Shown here piece by piece: positions 1 through 7,404 of a DNA stretch of 64,000 nucleotides. Both the position numbers and the translations under genes were made by a program. Positions within the stretch are counted from its first letter, which is position 1, and each line of letters starts with the position of its first letter. The notes beneath the pieces are model-generated. The model made no database searches, was not told the DNA's origin, and was given only the letters and a program-made list of their open reading frames with translations. The stretch comes from Alloacidobacterium dinghuense (GTDB lineage: Bacteria > Acidobacteriota > Terriglobia > Terriglobales > Acidobacteriaceae): positions 2,914,001 through 2,978,000 of the forward strand of contig NZ_CP060394.1 of NCBI RefSeq assembly GCF_014274465.1, given 5' to 3'.

Positions 1-185
1 ACGGGTCGATGGCGAGTGCGGGTCCGCGATACATGCCTGCAGATACGGGGAGCGGCGATACCCACCTGCATCTCAGCGCGATCGACGCGAAGAGTTCGAT
101 GCAGTTCCTGATGGCCAATAAACACAGCATCCGCAAGGCAATGAATGCGAGCTATGGCGAGGACTCCGGAGGGGCCGATGCCTGA
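1..185 (+). CDS. C-terminal end of a phage tail tape-measure-like protein (partial)
   Basis: An open frame runs from the window edge (complete codons from base 3) to a TGA at 183-185, giving about 60 residues. The end reads as a His/Leu strand followed by SAIDAKSSMQFLMANKHSIR. An invariant-looking 'SAIDAKSF..FL..N...I' block of this kind is usual at the very C-terminus of tape-measure proteins of siphophage tails. The gene overlaps the next tail gene (ATG at 178) by 8 bases, which supports a co-translated tail operon. Everything upstream is outside the window, so length and domain content cannot be judged. The family call rests on this short block and on gene order. Confidence 0.5.
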   Translation, partial: GSMASAGPRYMPADTGSGDTHLHLSAIDAKSSMQFLMANKHSIRKAMNASYGEDSGGADA

Positions 186-1035
186 GACTGACATCCTCAA
201 TCCGACGACTACCTGGCAGAGCGACATCGAAGACTCGATGACGCCGGACTATGGGTTCACGCGCAAACGAGCCACGACGCAGCTGAGAAAGAAAGCCGTC
301 GGCGGAACACCGTGGACGCGCGAAACGCAGAACACCGGACATACGTTCCTCTTCTCCTGGCTGCAGCGCTCGTGGCTATGCGTGCAGCGCCTCAAGCAGT
401 ATTACGAGCAGTACGAGGATGGATTCTTCACCATCATTGATCAGGACGGCGGCGGCCGCCATTACGTCGGTCGGTTTAGCTCGGAAGTCGTTCCGACCGA
501 GACGGGCAACGGTCGATGGGACGTGCAGAATGTGACCTTCGAAGAGATCCCGCGCGTGGCCATGGTCGAGTATCCCAGCGACTGGGACCACGATTCGATC
601 TTCTTCGGGGTCAACAATGACTTCGGCGATCAGAAGCTCGCAACCAGCGGCGCGTGGTCGGAAGCGAGTTATGCAGCGGCGCAGATCACCTTGGGCGGCA
701 TCCTGCGCACAAATCTTCCTGGCGTCATCATGACCAATCCGGGCACGAACGCGGGCGACTGGGCGCAGTTCGAATATCGCGGGTATGGTTTTCAGCTCTA
801 TCTCGTAAACGGCCCAGCGATGGGAAAGGCTGACGTATATCTCGACGACGTGCTGCTGACGACCGTCGACTGCTATGCCGCCTCACCTGGTATTGATGCA
901 GGCGTGCAAATCGCAGTGAGTCAGCCGAACGTCTCGCTCGATATCCATCGCGTGAAGGTGGTCGTCGACGCGACGAAGAACGCCAGCTCGACCGGCGCGG
1001 CGATCAGCTGGTATGGGCTGCAGGTGATGCGCTAA
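178..1035 (+). CDS. Phage distal/minor tail protein
   Basis: A 285-residue protein in the slot between the tape-measure end and the DUF2163-like gene, where siphophages and gene transfer agents carry a distal tail (DUF2460-like) protein. I chose ATG 178 over the in-frame ATG at 145. A GGAGGGG ribosome site (168-174) lies 3 bases upstream of 178, and 178 leaves a normal short overlap with the preceding gene. The first half is beta-rich with many aromatics (YYEQYEDGFFTIID, FEEIPRVAMVEYP), as expected for a tail-collar sandwich. The second half resembles a carbohydrate-binding-type beta-sandwich. There is no signal peptide or membrane segment. The structural role is inferred from position and composition. 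Confidence 0.55.
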   Translation: MPETDILNPTTTWQSDIEDSMTPDYGFTRKRATTQLRKKAVGGTPWTRETQNTGHTFLFSWLQRSWLCVQRLKQYYEQYEDGFFTIIDQDGGGRHYVGRFSSEVVPTETGNGRWDVQNVTFEEIPRVAMVEYPSDWDHDSIFFGVNNDFGDQKLATSGAWSEASYAAAQITLGGILRTNLPGVIMTNPGTNAGDWAQFEYRGYGFQLYLVNGPAMGKADVYLDDVLLTTVDCYAASPGIDAGVQIAVSQPNVSLDIHRVKVVVDATKNASSTGAAISWYGLQVMR

Positions 1036-2231
1036 TGGCCACGCAGTATCCACCATCGCTGCTCGCCGTGGGCGGCGCGCGGACCGGCATCGCGCCTGTG
1101 AACCTGCTCGACGTCGAGGACATCAACGGCAATCTCTATTACTGGTCGGATCGTCCTTCCGATGCGACACCTGTGATCACCGGCAGCGTGGCGCCTGCCC
1201 CAAACGTGACTCCTCCGGTTCCCGTGCCCGCCGGCCAACAGCTGGCCTGGGCTTATGCGACGGAGACTGCGGCGACTGGCCCTGGCCCGAATGGGGGGGC
1301 GTCGTCAACGCTCACTTCAGGCGCAGCATCGATGTCTTCGAGTGGTGGGCTGGAGCCGCATACGTACCTTTGCGAATGGCAGAATTTCGCGCTGCCGAAT
1401 CTTCCCCCTGGCGCGGTCATCCAGGCAATCTATCCCGTTGCGGTCCTCAATTTCTCAACAACCGAGCCCAGCGCAACGGCGACCTGGGCAGTAAGCGGCA
1501 CGCCGAGCAGCAGCGGCGGTCTCAATATCCCAGGCAATGGACTTACGGATTTCGACGGCCAGTTCACAAGCACGGGCAGCATCGGATCGACTGCAGCGGC
1601 CATCCAGAATGCTTCGATCACTTGCTCGGTGCAAGATTCGCTCGGTCCGCATCCCGTCATCGCAGCGATGGAAATCAGTTTCGTCGCGCTCGCGGTCTAC
1701 TATACAGCGCCTGCAGGCAGCAATGGTGGCGTTTATAAGCCGTGGCTGCTGAGCGTGCCCAGCTTCGCCTTCCATCGCTCGCTGCAGACGGACACCGGAT
1801 CATTTGTCGTCCAGAACATTTCAGGCGACACGCTCTCGCGCGACATGGAGAAAATCATTCGCGCCAGCGCTCTTGAAGGCGCTCTGTTTGTCTATCGTCT
1901 TTGGCAGCCGGATGCCGAGGCGGCATGGCTCGAAGTGCATGGAACGCTGAGCGTCGAGCCGGTGGGAGTCGACACCGTCACGCTGCGCGGATCGCAACTG
2001 ATCAACCCTTCGCAGGACGATACGCCGCTGGAAAATTATTCGGAGACGTGCCAGATCCAGTGGGCCGGACGCCGCTGCGGATCCACGCAGCCGACCGAGT
2101 GCAGCTACAGCTATCAGACATGCCAGGTGCTCGAAAGGATCATGGTCGTGATGAACGACTACGAGAAAAATTATGGCGAAGCGCTGGCTAACACCGCGCA
2201 GCAAGTGATCAATCGCCGGAGGAGGTTCTGA
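1035..2231 (+). CDS. Phage tail hub protein, DUF2163/BR0599-like
   Basis: A 398-residue protein whose ATG overlaps the previous stop by one base (TAATG). The last 80 residues contain four cysteines in a tight cluster (CQIQWAGRRCG, then TECSYSYQTCQ), followed by a basic end INRRRRF. This four-cysteine C-terminal signature is typical of DUF2163/BR0599-type tail proteins. It also recalls lambda gpL, which binds an iron-sulfur cluster there. The central part (residues about 60-230) is Ser/Thr/Gly-rich and looks like an inserted beta domain, longer than in compact hub proteins. The next gene starts at the base after the stop. Family call fairly secure; cluster binding is inference. Confidence 0.65.
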   Translation: MATQYPPSLLAVGGARTGIAPVNLLDVEDINGNLYYWSDRPSDATPVITGSVAPAPNVTPPVPVPAGQQLAWAYATETAATGPGPNGGASSTLTSGAASMSSSGGLEPHTYLCEWQNFALPNLPPGAVIQAIYPVAVLNFSTTEPSATATWAVSGTPSSSGGLNIPGNGLTDFDGQFTSTGSIGSTAAAIQNASITCSVQDSLGPHPVIAAMEISFVALAVYYTAPAGSNGGVYKPWLLSVPSFAFHRSLQTDTGSFVVQNISGDTLSRDMEKIIRASALEGALFVYRLWQPDAEAAWLEVHGTLSVEPVGVDTVTLRGSQLINPSQDDTPLENYSETCQIQWAGRRCGSTQPTECSYSYQTCQVLERIMVVMNDYEKNYGEALANTAQQVINRRRRF

Positions 2232-5200
2232 GTGGCAAACTCCTCTACCACGCTCGCATCTTCGGCCAGCGATACCACCGGCACACCGATCCCATTGGCC
2301 TATGGCTACGCATGGGTCACGGGCAAGCGCGCCGAGTATTTCATGCTCCAGAACACCGGCAACAAATATCTCGACTACACGCGCGTCGGCATATGGTTGC
2401 TCGGTCATGGGGAGTGGGATGGCTGCAATGAGCTGTGGATCAACGACAACCTGATCTGGCGCAGCGAGAACGATCAGCCGACGCAGTTCCACTTTCATCG
2501 CGGCGCTGATTCAATTATCGGTTCGGGCATGACGCCCTCCAGCTCGGGACCGGACCAGGGCGTCGAGAGCTTCTTCCAGTACTTTCCTTCGGCGATCAAT
2601 CCGCTGCACTACTCGCGCATCGCGTACTACTCGATCTTCCGCAAACAGGCGATCGAGAATCCGCAGAACGATCATCAGGACGATCCGACGCAGTGGACCG
2701 ATATCAATCCCATCGGCCTGTGGCGCGCGCTCCGCTGCCGGCTCTTTGACGCCAATGGCAATCAAACTGGCTATGCCTTCACGACCAATCCAGCATGGCA
2801 CTTCGTCGACGTGCTGCTGCGGCGCAAGCTCTTTCCTGATTACGCGCTCGATCTGAACAATGGTCCGGATCCGCTGCCCTCTGCCGTCGCAGCGCGCTTC
2901 GACTGGGAGACGATCTACAATTCGGCGCAATACTTCGACGAGATCCTCGCGAACGGCCGTCGCCGTTTCACCGGCAATTATGCCTTCAGCTCGCAGACCA
3001 CGCTGCAGGCTGTCCTTACGCAGATCCTGCTCTGCTGCCGCAGCTTCTGCAGTGAATATGCGGGGAAGATTCAGCTCATCTGCGATGCGCCGCGGCCTTC
3101 GATCTTCACCTTCTCGCGCCAGCATGTCATCCCCGGCAGTCTTGAGTTCAGCGATCAGTCGCTGCACACCGCTGCCAATCGCTACATTGCGCAGTTTCGC
3201 GACCTGCTGATTCCGGCGGCCGCGCAGATCGCATCGATCAGCTGCCCTGATCACAAGGAGCCGACCGTCACCACCGTCCTGCCGCATCCCTTCGCGAACG
3301 CTGACTGGATTGCGATTGGTGGCACTGGCACCGTCTACGACGGCGAGTGGCAGGTCGACCAGGTTCCCACTCCGGCCGATCCGGGAATCGACGATGTCTA
3401 CACCTTCACCATGCACAGCAAGGGCTCGAATTATCCCACCAGCGTGGGCGAAGGCGGATACGCGGGCCTGCTCTATTCGCGCTTCAAGGAGCGCGCTCCG
3501 GAGTTCTGGCACAAGACCAACATGCTGGCGCGCGGCGCTCTCGGCGTGGGCATTGTGCGCCAGCGCAACAAGGTGAAGAACCAGCTCGATTTCGCAACCT
3601 GCACGTTTGACCAGGCCGCGCGCATCAGCACTTATGAGCGCGATCGCACGCTCGGCCTCGATCAGTCGCCTTATATCACGCCGCCGGCGGGAAAGCTGCG
3701 CGTGCCATTGTTCGCAAAGGATGCGTTCGGCAATCTCGCTGCCTCGATTCGTCCTGGCGATCATGTGACGGTCGACGATACGTTGAGCTTCACGTATACC
3801 GGCGAATACGAGGTACTTGAGCCGCTCACCGTTTATCCAACAACGGTGTCTGCATCTTCTTCTGGCGACGGAATCCGGCTCACGCCTGATGCAAATAGCG
3901 GCGAGATCGAATTCAATCTCGGTCCCTACAACGAAGCCGTGTTTTATGACACGAGCAATCAGAACGCTGCAGGCTGGTTGAACGTTCCGGGCTCAGATCC
4001 CGGCAACGATACAAGCTTCACGGGCTTCGATCTGGCTGGCGGCGGCGTTGGTGTGTTCTTTACCGGCGCGCTCGCGAGCGGCGGCGTGTTCCAACTGCCA
4101 TCGACGGGCTTCACGCCAAGCAACCTGCTCGCCTGGGCCGGACCGCAGGGCTACATCGAATACGGCCATCCCATGCACGTCATCGCATTGTGCGATGCCA
4201 ACGAGTCCACGCGGCAGCTCACGCTGACCTATGAAGACGGCGGCGAGAATGAGTGGCCGGGCGACGTGAATTTCGCGGCTCTCACCTGGATGGGAAGCTA
4301 TGCGCCCACGACGTCCGGCGCGATGAAGTGGCTGCAACTCACGCTGCTCGGCGGCGAAATCATTCTCTTCGGCGAAGCGATTGTTGCCGGCGACGGTTCC
4401 TTCTCGATCCCGCTGCCAAGCGGTTTCACCGCTGCGAAGTGCTTTGCAGTGGCCTATCCGCATGATGCTGTGACGAATGGGAACGACGCACATGGCGTGG
4501 CAGCTTTCGTCGATCCATCAACGCTCACAGTGCACCTCAACTATCAAGACGGCAGCGGAAACACCTGGCACGGCAATGCGAAGGTGCTCGTCTTCGCCTG
4601 GCAGAACAACATGGGCACAGTGACGACCGAGACGGACAGCGGCGTGAAGTGGATGCATTGCACACTCACAAACGGAAAGGTGTTCGGCGTGGGCTGCGGC
4701 CTTGGCATGTCGCAGGGCGCGAATTTCGCGCTGCCGGCCATTGCCGGTGATGGATCGACGCTGCAGGCGATCGCCGGGCCAAGTGGATTTCAAATCGTCG
4801 ATCACCCTGCCCACGGCGTGGGCGCATGCTATCTCGACGGCAACAACGATGTGGTCATTATGTTCGAGGACGGCGAAGGCCACCAGTGGAACGGCACCGC
4901 CGACGTCTTCGGCCTCTTCTGCACCTCGGGCAGCGCCACGCCGACCGTAGTGACAGTCTCGCCCAGTTCTGTGACGATGCCCGCTGGCTCGGTGCAAGCA
5001 TTCACGGCGACGGTCCAGAACAATGCGAATACCAGCGTCACCTGGAGCGTAGACGGCATCGCCGGCGGCAACGTGACTGTGGGCACCATCGACGCCAGCG
5101 GCAACTACTCCGCGCCGGTAACGAGTGGCTTGCACACCATCACCGCAACCAGCGTGGCGGATACGAGCGCTTCAGGATCGGCGAAGGTTTCTGTGACAGG

Positions 5201-5249
5201 CGCAGGCAATAGCGGAGCCACGCAAGGCTTCATCGTGACGGAGGACTGA
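2232..5249 (+). CDS. Phage tail tip / host-specificity protein with receptor-binding repeats and Ig-like domain
   Basis: A 1005-residue protein beginning with GTG immediately after the upstream TGA, with GGAGGAGG just before it. Residues 1-580 look like a central tail-tip (lambda J / phage-tail-3-like) scaffold. About residues 594-690, 696-791 and 803-898 are three tandem copies of a roughly 95-residue beta unit. Each ends in a Gly/Asp motif such as LTYEDGGENEWPG, LNYQDGSGNTWHG or IMFEDGEGHQWNG. Residues 903-991 form a bacterial Ig-like domain (VTVSPSSVTMPAGS ... TWSVDGIAGGN). This Ig type is frequent in acidobacterial surface proteins. The architecture suggests a scaffold that presents receptor-binding modules. 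Confidence 0.7.
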   Translation: MANSSTTLASSASDTTGTPIPLAYGYAWVTGKRAEYFMLQNTGNKYLDYTRVGIWLLGHGEWDGCNELWINDNLIWRSENDQPTQFHFHRGADSIIGSGMTPSSSGPDQGVESFFQYFPSAINPLHYSRIAYYSIFRKQAIENPQNDHQDDPTQWTDINPIGLWRALRCRLFDANGNQTGYAFTTNPAWHFVDVLLRRKLFPDYALDLNNGPDPLPSAVAARFDWETIYNSAQYFDEILANGRRRFTGNYAFSSQTTLQAVLTQILLCCRSFCSEYAGKIQLICDAPRPSIFTFSRQHVIPGSLEFSDQSLHTAANRYIAQFRDLLIPAAAQIASISCPDHKEPTVTTVLPHPFANADWIAIGGTGTVYDGEWQVDQVPTPADPGIDDVYTFTMHSKGSNYPTSVGEGGYAGLLYSRFKERAPEFWHKTNMLARGALGVGIVRQRNKVKNQLDFATCTFDQAARISTYERDRTLGLDQSPYITPPAGKLRVPLFAKDAFGNLAASIRPGDHVTVDDTLSFTYTGEYEVLEPLTVYPTTVSASSSGDGIRLTPDANSGEIEFNLGPYNEAVFYDTSNQNAAGWLNVPGSDPGNDTSFTGFDLAGGGVGVFFTGALASGGVFQLPSTGFTPSNLLAWAGPQGYIEYGHPMHVIALCDANESTRQLTLTYEDGGENEWPGDVNFAALTWMGSYAPTTSGAMKWLQLTLLGGEIILFGEAIVAGDGSFSIPLPSGFTAAKCFAVAYPHDAVTNGNDAHGVAAFVDPSTLTVHLNYQDGSGNTWHGNAKVLVFAWQNNMGTVTTETDSGVKWMHCTLTNGKVFGVGCGLGMSQGANFALPAIAGDGSTLQAIAGPSGFQIVDHPAHGVGACYLDGNNDVVIMFEDGEGHQWNGTADVFGLFCTSGSATPTVVTVSPSSVTMPAGSVQAFTATVQNNANTSVTWSVDGIAGGNVTVGTIDASGNYSAPVTSGLHTITATSVADTSASGSAKVSVTGAGNSGATQGFIVTED

Positions 5250-6415
5250 TGGCCTGGATAAATCTGAACGCGAGCGATCCGGCACCGCCGGCGAATGCGG
5301 CAAACGTGCATTTCCGCACGGATAACGCGCACCTCGGAACCGAGGCTGATCCCATTCCGACTACTGCATTTCTGGCTGCTGCGACGCCTACCTCGCTCGG
5401 CCTGGTTATGCCGGATGGGACGAGTATCCAGCTGGATGCCACCGGCAGAATCAGCGTGCGCGAAGTTGTTTCTGCGGGCACGCCCATCAGTGGCATCAAC
5501 GCGTTCTCGTCGTCCGCCAACGACTGGCAGAACAGCGTCATCTACCTCAAGATCGACGGAACGCTGTTGCTGGAGTATCCAGCGCTGTGGAACTTCGCTT
5601 TCCAGGCATTCACCAGCCTTGGCACTGGTCCCATTGTGATTGCGGGCATGGGCATCTACACCACGCTGCACGGTTCTGACTCGGTACTGTCGTTCACGCC
5701 GGTGACCATCGGCGGCCAAGCCGCGCCAACGCTGCCAACTGAGCCAGCGATGACGACGTTTTATTCGGATGTCATCGACTTACAGACGGACTCCGCCCAT
5801 GACTACTGGGTATATGTCCAGTTCGCCGCTGGAGCCAACAGTGAAACAGCAGTGGGATCGGGCGGGACAGCGGGCGCTGGCATCACGACATACTACTATC
5901 CGAACCCAACCTATACCGGCTCAGGACTGGCAACCATTCCGGTCAGCACTTTGGTTGCGGGAGCGCCGACTGGATTCCTCGGCGCGTATGGCGTTGGCCC
6001 TGGCCTCTACCAGCTCGTCGGCGACGTAACAGCCGGACCTGCCAACGGCCTCGCTGAGGCGACGCTCGCCCCATCCGGTGTGACGCCCGGAATCTACACG
6101 AATCCAGATATCACCGTTGACGCAAAAGGCCGCATCACTGCGGCCTCGAATGGATCGAGCGGCATGACGAATCCGATGACCACCGAGGGTGACATCATCT
6201 ACGGCGGTGCATCGGGCACGCCGACGCGCCTGCCTGCCGGCACTGCTGGGCAGCTCCTGCAGACAGACGGCACGAGCGCAGCGCCGAGCTGGGTGAATCC
6301 TCCGATCAGCACTACTCACTCTGAGCCGCTGACGGACGGCAACGCAAACTTTATCTTCGCCGCGACGCCCACAGCGGGCGGCGACATCATCGTGGTGACA
6401 GGAGTTCCGAATTGA
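5249..6415 (+). CDS. Phage tail fibre protein with fibre repeats
   Basis: A 388-residue protein starting at ATG 5249, overlapping the tip gene's stop by one base. It is Gly/Thr/Ala-rich and low in charge. Residues about 255-310 carry a classic tail-fibre repeat (LVGDVTAGPANG, then ITVDAKGRITAASNG). A second fibre motif (EGDIIYGGASGTPTRLPAG) follows it, with GQLLQTDG after that. These are trimeric beta-fibre shaft sequences that are known to recombine freely between phages. No chaperone or autocleavage domain is visible. The next gene overlaps its stop by 4 bases, so the two fibre proteins are probably translated in fixed ratio. Confidence 0.65.
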   Translation: MAWINLNASDPAPPANAANVHFRTDNAHLGTEADPIPTTAFLAAATPTSLGLVMPDGTSIQLDATGRISVREVVSAGTPISGINAFSSSANDWQNSVIYLKIDGTLLLEYPALWNFAFQAFTSLGTGPIVIAGMGIYTTLHGSDSVLSFTPVTIGGQAAPTLPTEPAMTTFYSDVIDLQTDSAHDYWVYVQFAAGANSETAVGSGGTAGAGITTYYYPNPTYTGSGLATIPVSTLVAGAPTGFLGAYGVGPGLYQLVGDVTAGPANGLAEATLAPSGVTPGIYTNPDITVDAKGRITAASNGSSGMTNPMTTEGDIIYGGASGTPTRLPAGTAGQLLQTDGTSAAPSWVNPPISTTHSEPLTDGNANFIFAATPTAGGDIIVVTGVPN

Positions 6416-7404
6416 GCACGCTAGCAAGTGTTATTGAAAAGGGTTTGTATTCCGCGCTGCCGGCCGCGAGCATTCCTGGCCGCCTCTATTTCGCAACGGA
6501 CACAGAGCAGATCTGGCGCGACAACGGAACGTCATGGGATAACGTCACGCCTGCCGGCGCGAGCGCCATCACTGCGCTCACCGGAGATGTGACGGCAACC
6601 GGCCCTGGCAGCGCAGCGGCCACGCTCGCAGCTTCTGGCGTTACAGCCGGTACATATAACAATCCGACCGTCACGTTTGACGTGAAGGGACGTGCGACAG
6701 CGGCAATCAATGGATACTTTGCCGATAGCGGATCAGCTAACGCATACGCGGTGACGATCTCACCGGCCCCATCGTTGGTTGCAGGCTTTGGATTCCAGAT
6801 GAAGGCAGCTCACGCCAACACTGGAGCCAGCACGGTCAGCATCAACGGCGGTACGGCGATCAACATCACCAAGGCGGGCACGACCGCTTTGACCGGCGGC
6901 GAGATCGCAGCGGGTCAGATCATCGAGCTGGCATACGACGGCACCGAGTTTCAAATCATTGGTGGAAGCGGATCGGGCGGCGGCGGTGTCACGCAGATCA
7001 TTGCAGGAACCAATGTCACTATTTCGCCTTCGGGGGGAACCGGTGCGGTCACGATTGACGCTGGGGGTGGCGGCGGGGGCGGCAACCTGTACGGACCAGT
7101 TGATGCGCAGACTGGAACCTCGTATACGCTTCAGCTTTCCGATGCGCCCAACGGACTCGGGACTGTGACGATGAACAATGCGGCGAATAATACGGTCACT
7201 GTTCCACCGAACTCCAGCGTGAATTATCCGGTCGGCACCGTCCTCGAATTTGTCCAGCTCGGAGCAGGACAGACAGCCTTGGCTGCAGGTGCCGGAGTAA
7301 CGATCAACACTCCCACCAGCCTTTCTTGCCGGGCTCAGTATTCAACGATCGCGATCAAGCAGATCGCAACCAATGTGTGGGTTGCTGAAGGAGATTTGCA
7401 ATGA
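6412..7404 (+). CDS. Phage tail fibre protein, second fibre-repeat gene
   Basis: A 330-residue protein that starts with TTG at 6412 inside the TTGA overlap with the previous stop; no ATG lies near the N-terminus. Residues about 10-35 (SALPAASIPGRLYFATDTEQ) form a common fibre N-terminal adaptor. Residues about 55-105 repeat the shaft unit of the upstream gene (ALTGDVTATGPGSAA, then VTFDVKGRATAAING). A glycine tract lies near residues 215-225, followed by a C-terminal beta domain. Weak start codon plus overlap suggests translational coupling. The shared repeat implies duplication of the fibre gene or recombination between fibres. Confidence 0.6.
   Translation: MSTLASVIEKGLYSALPAASIPGRLYFATDTEQIWRDNGTSWDNVTPAGASAITALTGDVTATGPGSAAATLAASGVTAGTYNNPTVTFDVKGRATAAINGYFADSGSANAYAVTISPAPSLVAGFGFQMKAAHANTGASTVSINGGTAINITKAGTTALTGGEIAAGQIIELAYDGTEFQIIGGSGSGGGGVTQIIAGTNVTISPSGGTGAVTIDAGGGGGGGNLYGPVDAQTGTSYTLQLSDAPNGLGTVTMNNAANNTVTVPPNSSVNYPVGTVLEFVQLGAGQTALAAGAGVTINTPTSLSCRAQYSTIAIKQIATNVWVAEGDLQ

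Noticed and set aside
1-2231. Gene transfer agent interpretation of the DUF2460/DUF2163-like gene order
   Set aside because: The fibre genes, the long tip protein and lack of the NlpC-peptidase gene after the hub fit a siphophage better.
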